The notes: generated from the letters alone by a model not told the origin. A stretch of DNA of 64,000 nucleotides from Nodosilinea nodulosa PCC 7104 (GCF_000309385.1 NZ_JH976537.1:4139884-4203883); one strand, 5' to 3'. Counted from the first letter of the stretch, positions 8,759-18,909 are shown. Translations and numbers: made by a program.

Positions 8759-9280
8759 ATGCAACACCGACTCTTTGCGGCCATCACCTTAGCCAGCCTG
8801 GGCCTAAGCGCGCTAGCCGCCAGCCCTGGCCATGCCGCTGAGCAGGTTCGCCTCAACTATCGAGGCTTTAGCCGCACCGTCCCCGTTGCCCTGCTGGTGG
8901 CCCTCGCCGACACGGGCGAATCGTCCGGCGTGCTGGGCGGGCTGCTCAACCAAGCAGGGCAAGATGCCGGAGAACTGCGATCGCTGCTCACCGACCCGCT
9001 CCCCGCCGACCCGATCATCCTCGATCGCGCCCTCAACACTGGCCCCGGCGAGTGGGTGCTCGACTACCTGGGCGACTCCATCCACACCAGCGCGGGTGTG
9101 GCCGATCGTCAGGCGCTGCGATCGGCCCTGGTGCTCTCCGCCAGCGACGATAAACAAATCACGCTGCTGGAGGTGCTGCAAAACTACCCAACCGAAGAAG
9201 TAGTGCTAGAGGGCGACAACATTCAAGACGCCGTTAACCGCCTGGCCAGTTTTCTGCGCCCCCTCTCCATATTTCTCTAG
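8759..9280 (+). CDS. Secreted DUF1400-like protein
   Basis: The 173-residue protein has a clear signal peptide (hydrophobic 6-20, cleavage near SPGHAA). The mature part resembles DUF1400, the domain normally found at the N-terminus of larger secreted cyanobacterial alpha/beta hydrolases: an NYRGFSRTVPVALLVALADTG opening followed by helical repeats. Here the hydrolase part is absent and the gene ends with FLRPLSIFL. AGAGG at 8749-8753 supports the ATG at 8759. It may be a stand-alone lumenal or periplasmic protein or a fission product of a longer gene; the role is unknown. Confidence 0.7.
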   Translation: MQHRLFAAITLASLGLSALAASPGHAAEQVRLNYRGFSRTVPVALLVALADTGESSGVLGGLLNQAGQDAGELRSLLTDPLPADPIILDRALNTGPGEWVLDYLGDSIHTSAGVADRQALRSALVLSASDDKQITLLEVLQNYPTEEVVLEGDNIQDAVNRLASFLRPLSIFL

Positions 9281-9320
9281 CGTTCTTCTCTAGCCCTTGG
9301 TCTGTATAGCTTTGGCCAGT

Positions 9321-9378
9321 GCGCTATGCGTGGATGCGCTATGCGTGGATGCGCATGGACGCATAGCGCATCCACGCA
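9321..9378. repeat. Tandem repeat forming a perfect 20-bp hairpin
   Basis: GCGCTATGCGTGGAT occurs twice in tandem (9321-9335, 9336-9350). Bases 9327-9346 are exactly complementary to 9359-9378, giving a 20-bp stem with a 12-base loop. No T-run follows. It lies between convergent genes and could act as a bidirectional transcription barrier or be a repetitive palindrome. Confidence 0.8.
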
Positions 9379-9435
9379 CAGCCATTACCCAGGAGTTACC
9401 TGTAAAGCGTCTCAACCTTTCTGGCCCTAGCTATG

Positions 9436-9618
9436 TCAACGCTTCAGCAGAGAAACCGCGATCATACCCACCACAATCGACACCACCAGCAGCGTCAGCG
9501 GTTCAAATTTGAACTTTGAATCATCCTTGCCGGGCGGACTTGTGGCGTAAAAAAACGCGAAAAACACAATTAGAATCACAACCAGATCGAGGCCAGTAAA
9601 CACAGCGCTTTCTCCCAT
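9436..9618 (-). CDS. Small membrane protein, hypothetical
   Basis: A 60-residue protein with two hydrophobic segments (about residues 9-25 and 40-56) separated by a charged, Lys/Asp-rich loop with PPGKDDSKFKFEP. It starts MGESAVFTGLDLVVIL and ends LLKR. The amphipathic layout and lack of an alternative gene in the region support it as real. The family is not recognised and no function is proposed. Confidence 0.6.
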   Translation of the reverse strand: MGESAVFTGLDLVVILIVFFAFFYATSPPGKDDSKFKFEPLTLLVVSIVVGMIAVSLLKR

Positions 9619-11002
<1,384 letters not shown>

Positions 11003-11020
11003 AGAGAATTGTTGAATTCA

Positions 11021-11051
11021 GAAACCCGGTTTTTTCAAAAAACCGGGTTTC
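11021..11051. terminator. Hairpin terminator after gap1
   Basis: GAAACCCGGTTTTTT (11021-11035) is exactly complementary to 11037-11051. The stem contains T and A tracts and is followed by TTTGCGG. The AAACCGGGTTT core is a common cyanobacterial intergenic palindrome. It probably terminates gap1. A second hairpin, CCCCCTT-GAAA-AAGGGGG followed by TTTT, lies near 11160-11184 before the TIR gene. Confidence 0.75.
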
Positions 11052-11255
11052 TTTGCGGAGCCTTCCCTCCTCGGCTACTGCTTGTACACATCTCTATTCT
11101 TGGCTAAGCTCCCATCGTAATCCCCCCAGATTGACCCTTTCCCAGTTCCTCAATAAAACCCCCCTTGAAAAAGGGGGCGGTTTTCTCCCAGGGGTGGAAG
11201 GATTACCTGCCGCTGGCAAATCAGGCTTTAATGGGGGCAGCGATCGCTCAGCACT

Positions 11256-11942
11256 ATGCCCAAAATTTTCATTTCCTACCGCCGCAGCGATAGCGAAGAC
11301 ATCGCCGGACGTATCTACGATCGCCTGGCCGCCCACTTTGGCAAAGACTCGATTTTCTTCGATGTAGACGCCATCCCCTTTGGCGAAGACCTGCGCGACT
11401 ACATCAATGCCAGCCTTGACCAGTGCCAGGTGGTGCTGGCGGTAATTGGCAAAACCTGGCTGACGGTGACGGATGAAAACGGAAACCGCCGCATCGACAA
11501 CCCCGCCGACTGGGTGCGCCTGGAGCTAGAAGAAGCCCTCAACCGCAAAGGCCAGGTGAGCGTAATCCCTCTGCTGGTGAGCCGTGCCACCCTGCCTGCC
11601 CCCAACGATTTGCCCCCTAGTCTGGCTGCCTTAGCCTACCGAAATGCTGCTCAAGCCCGACCCAACCCCGACTTTCATGGCGATGTCAGTAGGCTGATCG
11701 TGCAGCTAGAGCGCTACTTTGACAGGCTAAATGCGCCACCAGCGCTTGTTTCAACACCAGCCATCAAACCAAACGCCACCGCTCGGAAGCCTCCCGCTGT
11801 CCCACAAACCTATCGCCAAGAAGCTGTAGGGTGGGCACCGCCCACCAGCCCTAACCCACAGCCCACCAACTCAACAGCGTGCTCTGGTAGTTGTGATCAT
11901 CTTCTAGTCTGGCATGCCTTGATCTGGAATCTGAATGGGTAG
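11256..11942 (+). CDS. TIR-domain protein, probably truncated
   Basis: Residues 1-150 form a bacterial TIR domain: FISYRRSDSEDIAGRIYDRL at the start, FFDVDAIPFGEDL, and DWVRLELEEAL with E90 as the likely catalytic glutamate of NADase TIRs. After a Pro/Ala-rich linker (about 158-188) the frame runs into repeat DNA: GTGGGC-ACC-GCCCAC at 11831-11845 encodes VGWAPPT, and the rest has no recognisable domain. Proteins with this TIR type usually carry a C-terminal effector or sensor module (TPR, WD40, CHAT and others), so the C-terminus was probably lost. The last 39 bases overlap the convergent DUF5615 gene. A TIR in a toxin-antitoxin neighbourhood suggests a former defence gene. Confidence 0.75.
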   Translation: MPKIFISYRRSDSEDIAGRIYDRLAAHFGKDSIFFDVDAIPFGEDLRDYINASLDQCQVVLAVIGKTWLTVTDENGNRRIDNPADWVRLELEEALNRKGQVSVIPLLVSRATLPAPNDLPPSLAALAYRNAAQARPNPDFHGDVSRLIVQLERYFDRLNAPPALVSTPAIKPNATARKPPAVPQTYRQEAVGWAPPTSPNPQPTNSTACSGSCDHLLVWHALIWNLNG

Positions 11943-12293
11943 TCGCCTTAGCCGATATCGACCGTCCTCTACCGTTAGTAGCGCTCCACCTCGCAGGGTT
12001 TCACCGCATTCTTCGATCACTGTGAATAGCCGTGAGGTTACAAAGCTAGGAACAGTTCTTTTGACTCTAAAGATGATCACGCTAGGCAACGGATTTGCTC
12101 CAGAGGCTAACAAATCCCCAAAATCCAGGTCAAAGGTCAGCACAATACGGTCTTCTAACCGAGCCTTTTCCAGAATCGCTGAGTCGGGCAAACGCTCCAA
12201 TCTTTGCTCGACTAAGTGAATTGCATCATATCCAGCTTGCCGCAGCGCCTGTACCGTCAGTGGCGAAACACCTACATCGGCTAAAAATCTCAC
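11904..12293 (-). CDS. DUF5615 PIN-like toxin
   Basis: A 129-residue PIN-like protein of the DUF5615 family, the probable RNase toxin of a DUF433/DUF5615 pair. Acidic residues expected for a PIN-type metal site are visible: D6 in MRFLADVGVS, a second in SAILEKARLEDRIVLTFDLDFGDLL. Its ATG overlaps the stop of the upstream DUF433 gene by four bases (ATGA), indicating coupled translation. Its 3' end overlaps the TIR gene on the other strand. RNase activity is assumed from family knowledge. Confidence 0.8.
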   Translation of the reverse strand: MRFLADVGVSPLTVQALRQAGYDAIHLVEQRLERLPDSAILEKARLEDRIVLTFDLDFGDLLASGANPLPSVIIFRVKRTVPSFVTSRLFTVIEECGETLRGGALLTVEDGRYRLRRLPIQIPDQGMPD

Positions 12294-12520
12294 GCTGCTG
12301 TTTCTATCAAGGAGTGAACTTCCTCGCTAGCCAAGTAGGCAGCGTACTCCAGGCAAGCCAAAATATCCTCGGCTTCCAGGTAAGGGTAAGCCTCTAGAAT
12401 TTCTGCAAATGTCATACGATTTGCCAGCATGCTCAGCACCAAGGACACTGTGATACGCATGCCGCGAACGCAGGCTCGACCGCCCATGACATTAGAACTG
12501 AAGGTAATGCGCTCAAACAT
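12290..12520 (-). CDS. DUF433 antitoxin
   Basis: A 76-residue DUF433 protein with a winged-helix-like fold. Family hallmarks are GGRACVRGMRITVSLVLSML and the helix AEILEAYPYLEAEDILACLEYA. It is the first gene of the pair and should bind both DNA and the DUF5615 toxin encoded immediately downstream. Its stop overlaps the toxin start. A divergent paralogue of the pair lies at 19.3-20.0 kb on the other strand. Confidence 0.85.
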   Translation of the reverse strand: MFERITFSSNVMGGRACVRGMRITVSLVLSMLANRMTFAEILEAYPYLEAEDILACLEYAAYLASEEVHSLIETAA

Positions 12521-12562
12521 GGTAGTTACTAAGAGAGCTTAGAAGACCTCTGCTACTACATT

Positions 12563-13324
12563 CTAAAACGCGGCGCGGGTGGCCATGTCGCGGGGGCGCT
12601 TTTTGATCAGCGTGGGGTCGAGATAGGTGATGGCTTCGGCGCACGATCGCACCCGTTCGATCGGCTCAAATACATTCACCTGGTAGACGATCTGGTTGTC
12701 CCAGTCGAGGGCGGTGAGCCAGCCGCTGCGGGGGTGGTAGACGCCAGTGTCGATGTCGAGCCAGCCGCGCCCGGCGGCAATTTGGCCGGGGTCTACGCCG
12801 GGGAAGGTGAAGGTGATGGTGTGCCCCGTGATGATGAGTTTATCGGAGAAAAAGGGCGTCAGGCTGCTGTGGAAGGTTTCGCGAATCCAGCACATTTCGT
12901 AGCTGCTCTGCTCGGCGATAGGCAGCATGGGGTTGACCCCGGCGTGCACCAGCCACAGATCGCCCAGGTCGATGTAGAGGGGCAGCTGCCGCAGCCAGTC
13001 GAGGTGGTCTTCGAGGGTGGCGGCGGAGCCGTGGTAGCTGGTGAGAGTAGCCTGGCCGCCGCTGAAAATCCAGCCCTGGAGCGTGGGTGGGTTAATTTTG
13101 CCGTCGACAAAGGTGTCGAGAATGAGCTGCTCGTGGTTGCCGCGCACGCAGTTGGTGGCGTGGCACCGGACAAAATCGACCACATCGGCACTTTTGGGGC
13201 CGCGATCGATGAGATCGCCAACGCAGTAAATTTTGTCATCGGCCTCGGGGGCGATCGCATCCCATAGCCGCCTGAGGCCGTCGTAGTGACCGTGGATGTC
13301 GCCAATAAAGATTCTTCGGGACAT
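12563..13324 (-). CDS. PPP-family metallophosphoesterase
   Basis: A 253-residue calcineurin-like serine/threonine protein phosphatase. The metal-binding motifs appear in order: GDIHGH (8-13), GDLIDRGP (about 36-43) and RGNHE (about 60-64), with later histidines in LVHAGVNP and ITGHTITF. Proteins of this size in cyanobacteria are related to bacterial PrpA/PrpB-type phosphatases. It would remove phosphate from Ser/Thr or small molecules using a dinuclear metal centre. No partner kinase is nearby. Confidence 0.88.
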   Translation of the reverse strand: MSRRIFIGDIHGHYDGLRRLWDAIAPEADDKIYCVGDLIDRGPKSADVVDFVRCHATNCVRGNHEQLILDTFVDGKINPPTLQGWIFSGGQATLTSYHGSAATLEDHLDWLRQLPLYIDLGDLWLVHAGVNPMLPIAEQSSYEMCWIRETFHSSLTPFFSDKLIITGHTITFTFPGVDPGQIAAGRGWLDIDTGVYHPRSGWLTALDWDNQIVYQVNVFEPIERVRSCAEAITYLDPTLIKKRPRDMATRAAF

Positions 13325-13540
13325 GGGGCAGGGACTCCGTTGATCTCATTATGCCTTAACCCCAAACTCAACTATCAATTTTCCGTAATGCTTACCTGGA
13401 TGAAGCCCGGTTAAAGATGTACTTCAACGCCCGATCGCGATCGGAGTTTTGCCCTAATAAAAGCGTTGATTTCGGGCGCTTGATCGGCGTTATTTTGATT
13501 ATTCTCAGGCATAATAAGGCCAGCTTAGAGCACCTACCCC

Positions 13541-13942
13541 ATGAGCCGTTCGCCTTCTCGCCGTTCGCTATCGACCTCCTCTCCTCCGCATACCCCGGTG
13601 CGTCGGCGCAGGCAGCATCCCCCTGACCGTCTGCGGCAGCTAGCCCGCCATACGCGGGCCTTTGAGCTAGGCGCGCGGCTAGGGGTAAACGTGTTTTTGA
13701 TTCTGGTGGCGGCGGTATCCCTGGGGCGGCTCGTCCCCTATCTGCAAGCCCAGGTGCAGCAGCTTGAGGCCGCCCGCGCAGAGCTGGCCCAGGCAGAGGC
13801 GACCAATACTCGCCTGCGCTCTGACTTTGACCGCTATTTTGACCCGGCCCAGGCGGGCCGAGTAATTGAGGAGCAAACGGGCTACCGCACCCATTCAGAA
13901 CGGCAGGTGGTCTGGACCGACCAAGAGAGCGGGGAGAAATGA
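13541..13942 (+). CDS. Conserved coiled-coil membrane protein, FtsL/DivIC-like layout
   Basis: The 133-residue protein has a basic, proline-rich N-terminus (1-40), one membrane segment (about 48-66, VNVFLILVAAVSLGRLV), a coiled coil (about 68-95, QAQVQQLEAARAELAQAEATN) and a conserved tail (YFDPAQAGRVIEEQTGYR...SERQVVW). That topology matches small bitopic division proteins such as FtsL, FtsB and DivIC. The tail is typical of a cyanobacterial family of unknown function. The similarity may be in layout only. Confidence 0.7.
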   Translation: MSRSPSRRSLSTSSPPHTPVRRRRQHPPDRLRQLARHTRAFELGARLGVNVFLILVAAVSLGRLVPYLQAQVQQLEAARAELAQAEATNTRLRSDFDRYFDPAQAGRVIEEQTGYRTHSERQVVWTDQESGEK

Positions 13943-14062
13943 GCGCGGCGGCAGGCGCTGAACTCAACCCAGGCTAACCTGCCAGCACCTTGCCCACCCG
14001 GCAAAGCTCGGCGCGAGGTTAAAGCATCCCCCACGCTACGCACTCACCCACTGCGCCCGACC

Positions 14063-15127
14063 CTACGGGTAAAACGTGGTGGTGGGCAAACCGAGGCCTT
14101 CTTCTAGACCCATCATCAGGTTGAAGCACTGCACCGCCTGGGAAGCCTGGCCCTTCATCAGGTTATCGATCGCAGACATGACAATCACTCGCCCCGTACG
14201 CGGGTCGGTTTCGAGGCCGATGTAGCAGCGGTTGGTGCCCCAGGCCCACTTGGTTTGGGGATAGGTGCCGTTGGGCAGCACCGTTACCCAGGGAGAGGAG
14301 CGGTAGAAGGCGGTGTAGATGGTGAGCAGATCGTCGCGCACCAGGCCGGGGTCGCGCAGGGTGGCGTAGATGGTGGCCAAAATGCCCCGCACCATGGGAA
14401 TCAGGTGGGGGGTAAACTGCACCGTGACCTCGTGGCTGGCCAGGTGGGTGCAGATTTGCTCGATTTCGGGGGTGTGGCGGTGGCGGGTGACGCCGTAGGC
14501 CCCCAGGGAGTTGCTGGCTTCAGCTAGCAACATGCCGGTTTTGGCCACTCGCCCGCCGCCGGAGGTGCCCGACTTGGCGTCGATAATCAGGCTCTCGGGC
14601 TGAGCGAGGCCCTGCTTGAGCAGCGGCGCAATGCCGAGCAGGCTGGCGGTGGGGTAGCAGCCGGGGCAGCCCACCAACCGGGCGTCGCGGATGCGATCGC
14701 GAAACAGCTCGGGCAGGCCGTATACCGCTTCGGCAGCGGTGACCTGGTCGAGGCGCTCGCCGCCGTACCACGACTGATAGGTATTTAAATTCTCAAAGCG
14801 GTAGTCGGCGGACAAATCCAGCACCCGGCAGCCCCGCTCCAGCAGCGTGGGGGCCATGGTGTAGGCCAGCCCGTTGGGCAGCGAGAGAAATACGACCTGG
14901 CAGCGCTGGGCGATTTCCCCCAGGTCTACCGCTTCCACCGTCAAATTCACCGAACCTGCCAGGTGGGGATAGATATCGGTGTAGGGCTTTCCGGCGCTGC
15001 TGTCGCCCCCCAAATACACCAGCTCTACCTCGGGGTGCTGGGTCAGCAGGCGCACCAGCTGCACCCCTCCATAGCCCGATGCCCCGACAATACCGACCTT
15101 AATTTTTCCTGCTGGTGAATCGCTCAT
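14063..15127 (-). CDS. argC: N-acetyl-gamma-glutamyl-phosphate reductase
   Basis: ArgC reduces N-acetylglutamyl-5-phosphate to the semialdehyde with NADPH, the third step of arginine synthesis. The 354-residue protein begins with the Rossmann motif [10 protein letters not shown] (12-21) and contains the catalytic cysteine C157 in GCPGCYPT, as well as the [15 protein letters not shown] loop ([10 protein letters not shown]). ATG at 15127 gives [15 protein letters not shown]. The gene is monocistronic here, divergent from ribBA with 281 bases between. Confidence 0.97.
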   Translation of the reverse strand: MSDSPAGKIKVGIVGASGYGGVQLVRLLTQHPEVELVYLGGDSSAGKPYTDIYPHLAGSVNLTVEAVDLGEIAQRCQVVFLSLPNGLAYTMAPTLLERGCRVLDLSADYRFENLNTYQSWYGGERLDQVTAAEAVYGLPELFRDRIRDARLVGCPGCYPTASLLGIAPLLKQGLAQPESLIIDAKSGTSGGGRVAKTGMLLAEASNSLGAYGVTRHRHTPEIEQICTHLASHEVTVQFTPHLIPMVRGILATIYATLRDPGLVRDDLLTIYTAFYRSSPWVTVLPNGTYPQTKWAWGTNRCYIGLETDPRTGRVIVMSAIDNLMKGQASQAVQCFNLMMGLEEGLGLPTTTFYP

Positions 15128-15408
15128 GGTTCTGGGGCTGTCTATTTTGGAAGGGTAGGACGGTGTGGGGTAGCGGCGGGTTGCCGGTCTTTTTTGGGAT
15201 TTTGGGGGCGATCGCCAACGGCGTTAGCACCCCCTTTAGATAAGCACTGTAATAGTAAACCAGTAATCCCAGATCAACATGGTGGCTTGGGATGCGATAG
15301 GCCGCATTGTTCGCCACCTCAACTATTCCCCGCTCCGCCCCTGGGTGCGGGCATCCTTAGGGTGAAGGGCAGGCTGTAAAGCTAGAATTTTAAGAGTGAA
15401 CGTACTTT

Positions 15409-17184
15409 ATGAAGGCTAGCCCCACCGTGCCCGACCCAACAGCGGAGACGCCCGCCGCAAGCCATTCCCCCTCCGAGCTTCCCGCCGATTTCCAGTTTGA
15501 CTCCATTGAGTCGGCCCTTCTCGATCTGGCGGCGGGCAAGTCAATTGTGGTAGTGGACGACGAAAACCGCGAGAACGAAGGCGATGTGATCTGCGCCGCC
15601 CAGTTTGCCACCCCCGACAACATCAACTTTATGGCGGTGGAAGCGCGGGGGCTGATCTGCCTGGCCATGACGGGCGATCGCCTCGACGAGCTAGACCTGC
15701 CGCTGATGGTCAGCCCCAGCGCCTTTGAAGACGAAAACGAGCAGACCGCCTTTACCGTCAGCATCGACGCCGCCCTGAGCTGGGGCGTCACCACGGGCAT
15801 TTCCGCCGACGATCGCGCCCGCACCATTCAAGTCGCCATCAACCCCAATGCTCGGCCCCAAGACCTGCGCCGACCGGGGCATATCTTTCCCCTGCGGGCT
15901 AAGGAGGGCGGCGTGCTAAAGCGGGCAGGCCACACCGAAGCCGGGGTTGACCTGGCCCGCCTGGCGGGCCTCTACCCCGCCGGAGTGATCTGCGAAATTC
16001 AAAACCCCGATGGCTCCATGGCGCGGCTGCCTGAGCTGGTTGACTACGCCAAAACCTTTAACCTGAAGCTGATCAGCATCGCCGACCTGATTCACTACCG
16101 CCTTCAGCACGAGCGCTTTGTGCAGCGCGAGGCGGTGGCCACCATGCCCACCCAGTTTGGTGAATTCAACATCTACGCCTACCGCAACCTGCTCGATGGC
16201 TCCGAGCATGTGGCCATGGTCAAGGGCGACCCCGCCACCTTCGCCGACCAGCCCGTGATGGTGCGCGTCCACTCCGAATGCCTGACCGGCGATGCCTTTG
16301 GCTCCCTGCGCTGCGACTGCCGCATGCAGCTCCAGGCAGCGCTAAAAATGATCGACGCGGCGGGGCGCGGCGTGGTGGTCTACCTGCGCCAGGAGGGGCG
16401 CGGCATTGGCCTGGTCAACAAGCTCAAGGCCTACTCCCTGCAAGATATGGGCCTCGACACGGTAGAAGCCAACGAAAAGCTGGGCCTGCCCGTAGACCAG
16501 CGCAACTACGGCATCGGCGCGCAAATTCTCAACGACATCGGCGTCCAGAAGTTTTGCCTGATCACCAACAACCCCCGCAAAATCGCGGGCATCAAAGGCT
16601 ACGGTCTGGATATGGTGAACCGGGTACCGTTGATTATTGAGGCTACTGCCCACAATTCAGGCTATTTGGCCACTAAAGCCCAAAAGCTGGGCCACCTGCT
16701 GGTGCAGACTTACCTGGTCACGGTGGCAATTCACTGGCGCGGCGGCGACCTGTCGGTGCAAGACAGCTACCCCAAGCTAGAGAGCCTGCGAGAGCTAGCC
16801 CATAGCCAGGGATTGCTGCTGCAAGAGGAGGCCCGCCCCGTGGCGGCGGCACTGTTTAGCCAGCCCCATTTAATTGTAAATCTGGGGCTCGATGCCCCCC
16901 CGGTACCAGGGGCCGAGGCCTGGTATCGCGACTGCAACCAGCCCCAGATGAATGCGATCGCCACCCTGCTCGACAAACTCGCCGCCTGGCCCGAAATCGA
17001 CCAGCTTGCGTTCCTCATCTCCGGCGGCAGCGACCCCTTCAGCGGCTTGCAAGTGGGCCTCGATCGCCAGGTGTTTCACCACGATGCGGTGCCCACCCCC
17101 GAAACCGTCAAACCCTCCGACCTCTGCGGCAGCCTAGAAAGCCAGCGCATCTACGTCTTCTCCAGCCACCTTCCAGCCGATTAG
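15409..17184 (+). CDS. ribBA: Bifunctional 3,4-dihydroxy-2-butanone-4-phosphate synthase / GTP cyclohydrolase II
   Basis: This protein supplies both precursors of riboflavin: RibB makes dihydroxybutanone phosphate from ribulose-5-phosphate and RibA opens GTP. RibB covers about 28-230 ([30 protein letters not shown]). RibA covers about 235-435, with zinc ligands in [17 protein letters not shown] and the RQEGRGIGL motif. About 155 residues follow that are not needed for RibA; a C-terminal extension is usual in cyanobacterial RibBA. No RFN riboswitch could be recognised in the upstream 280 bases. Confidence 0.95.
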   Translation: MKASPTVPDPTAETPAASHSPSELPADFQFDSIESALLDLAAGKSIVVVDDENRENEGDVICAAQFATPDNINFMAVEARGLICLAMTGDRLDELDLPLMVSPSAFEDENEQTAFTVSIDAALSWGVTTGISADDRARTIQVAINPNARPQDLRRPGHIFPLRAKEGGVLKRAGHTEAGVDLARLAGLYPAGVICEIQNPDGSMARLPELVDYAKTFNLKLISIADLIHYRLQHERFVQREAVATMPTQFGEFNIYAYRNLLDGSEHVAMVKGDPATFADQPVMVRVHSECLTGDAFGSLRCDCRMQLQAALKMIDAAGRGVVVYLRQEGRGIGLVNKLKAYSLQDMGLDTVEANEKLGLPVDQRNYGIGAQILNDIGVQKFCLITNNPRKIAGIKGYGLDMVNRVPLIIEATAHNSGYLATKAQKLGHLLVQTYLVTVAIHWRGGDLSVQDSYPKLESLRELAHSQGLLLQEEARPVAAALFSQPHLIVNLGLDAPPVPGAEAWYRDCNQPQMNAIATLLDKLAAWPEIDQLAFLISGGSDPFSGLQVGLDRQVFHHDAVPTPETVKPSDLCGSLESQRIYVFSSHLPAD

Positions 17185-17294
17185 CTAGAGACTATCTGTG
17201 TAATTGCCTTCTTGAGGGAAGTTATACGGCAACCCTCGGCATAATTAAGTTGTTAAGCTGTTAGTCCGTGTTCTGCCTGTAAAGAGAAGCATTT

Positions 17295-18620
17295 ATGAGC
17301 GACAAGTCCCCCCTCTTTGTGAGTGCATTAGAATTAATGGCTCACGCAGTTGAAATATATGCAAGTAATGATCCAAAGAAAAATAAGTTCGTCATTCTTC
17401 ATCTTGCTAATGCCATTGAATTAATCCTGAAAGATTGTTTGGTCGATCAAGGCATCAGTATATATAAACATCCAAAAGAAACAATTTCTATTTGGTCGGC
17501 AATTAGTGAAATCGAAAATCTTAGTATTGAAATTCCCATGAAGCCGATTATAGAGTTACTTATTGATGATAGAAACACAATACAGCATCGCTTTGGTTAT
17601 CCTAGTGCTGAGACAACCTTTTATTACTTAGAAAAAATCGCAGAATTCTTTAAAAAATTTATAAGAGTACAATATAGGGCTGAATTGTCTTTAGTCCTAG
17701 AATCTTATTTAAACAAGGATAATATTGCACTTATCGGTTTAATTCCTGAAGACCATGGATACTTCAAAAAGCTCTTTGAACTTTCTCCGGAAGCAGCAAT
17801 AACCCAGGCAGTAGATAAAATCAACAAAGAGGTTGAAAGTCTATTTGATTTCAAAAGTTCTTCTAACGCTGAGTTTGGCTATATTGACAGACTTCTGCTC
17901 GCTTTAGCCAAGAATGGATTTTTGTCTGAAGGAGTAGAAGGAGACTATCAACAACTCAAAGAAGCAAGAAATGTAGCATTTTCTAAGCCTGGCAAGAGTT
18001 CTGAGATTGCCTGGGATTCATCACTGCAAACTGCGATAAAAATATTGGATGCTATTTCGGAATTGTCACATACAAATCATGTTGACAGTAGTGGAAATTA
18101 TAGTTACTTGAAGACATTATTTAACCTTTCGCCTCAGTTGGCAATTCAGCAAGGCTTATCTGACATAGAAAATCAACTTGACAGAATTCGCTTACGCCCT
18201 ATATGGAGACTAAGAAGACAAAAGCAGAATGCAGGGCTAGGAGCTTTTGAAGAAATCTTATACTACTTATCGAGAAAGGGATATCTTCCCGACGAAGCTT
18301 ATCTTAATTATCAAGGGTTGAAAAAAACGGCAAAGGATAATTTTGGCTATATTAACTCTTCCAAGAACTCCGATTCAGAGAAGGATTTTCATGAAGTCAT
18401 CCAAATTCTAGCAGCGATGGAGCGAGCGATTGATGATGGAATATTTAGCGGCAGAATAACAGAAAAGATCAAAGATATTGTTTTTGCTAGATGTGAAGGA
18501 AAATGCACAATTTGTGGATCAAGCGAAAACTTAGAAATTCATCATATTATTCCAATAGCAGAGGGAGGAGACTCTGGTATTGACAATTTACAAGTGGTGT
18601 GCGATCTACACAATAACTAG
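17295..18620 (+). CDS. HEPN-like / HNH endonuclease protein, putative defence nuclease
   Basis: The 441-residue protein is encoded by DNA strikingly AT-rich compared with its neighbours. Residues 5-125 are all-helical with DDRNTIQHRF, an R93-x4-H98 motif as in HEPN RNases. Two similar units follow: YFKKLFELSPEAAITQA (156-172) with a downstream LKEARNVAF (221-229), and YLKTLFNLSPQLAIQQG (271-287) with LKKTAKDNF (342-350); these look like degenerate HEPN-type repeats. The C-terminus (385-441) is an HNH nuclease: C404-x2-C407, H416-H417, N431, C436-x2-H439-N440. A helical sensor or RNase part fused to an HNH DNase would suit phage defence or abortive infection, but this is inference. The chosen ATG follows AGAGAAGC. 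TA genes and remnants follow downstream. Confidence 0.8.
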   Translation: MSDKSPLFVSALELMAHAVEIYASNDPKKNKFVILHLANAIELILKDCLVDQGISIYKHPKETISIWSAISEIENLSIEIPMKPIIELLIDDRNTIQHRFGYPSAETTFYYLEKIAEFFKKFIRVQYRAELSLVLESYLNKDNIALIGLIPEDHGYFKKLFELSPEAAITQAVDKINKEVESLFDFKSSSNAEFGYIDRLLLALAKNGFLSEGVEGDYQQLKEARNVAFSKPGKSSEIAWDSSLQTAIKILDAISELSHTNHVDSSGNYSYLKTLFNLSPQLAIQQGLSDIENQLDRIRLRPIWRLRRQKQNAGLGAFEEILYYLSRKGYLPDEAYLNYQGLKKTAKDNFGYINSSKNSDSEKDFHEVIQILAAMERAIDDGIFSGRITEKIKDIVFARCEGKCTICGSSENLEIHHIIPIAEGGDSGIDNLQVVCDLHNN

Positions 18621-18777
18621 TCCTTATAGGCTAGCAATTTGTAATTAGTCTTAGCTCTTTAAAGATTGACTAACACCTCAGCACAGCGGTCGGTTGGAAC
18701 TTTCTAATTGGATGCTGATGTTACTTGCCGCTGCTGGCTTTCGCCGTCATTATAACCACGAAACGAGAGTCTAGCTA

Positions 18778-18909
18778 ATGTCAAACATCATAATTGATGA
18801 AAATCAGCGCGACCCACTTAAATATCTTCGTCAAGTAGAGGCAGGTGAGACGCTTGTTATCTTTAGAGCTGATCAGGCGATCATTAAATTTAAACCCATC
18901 ACCATATAG
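18778..18909 (+). CDS. Tiny Phd/YefM-like antitoxin, possibly truncated
   Basis: A 43-residue reading frame starts at the ATG at 18778. It contains DPLKYLRQVEAGETLVIFRA and ends FKPITI, which matches the N-terminal DNA-binding half of Phd/YefM antitoxins, including the EAGE turn. Typical proteins have 60-85 residues with a C-terminal toxin-binding tail, missing here. The stop is 21 bases before the next antitoxin gene. It may be a decayed antitoxin or a short DNA-binding repressor. Confidence 0.5.
   Translation: MSNIIIDENQRDPLKYLRQVEAGETLVIFRADQAIIKFKPITI

Noticed and set aside
13392..13967. 191-codon frame on the minus strand
   Set aside because: Overlaps the coiled-coil membrane protein gene in antisense and is Pro/Arg/Ala-rich throughout.
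15128..15408. FMN (RFN) riboswitch upstream of ribBA
   Set aside because: No match to the conserved RFN core could be traced by eye; GGGTGAAGGGCAGG near 15360 is only superficially similar.
18640..18777. Frame reading WMLMLLAAAGFRRHYNHETRV between the HNH gene and the Phd-like ORF
   Set aside because: Suggestive of a further gene fragment but too short, startless and unrecognised to annotate.
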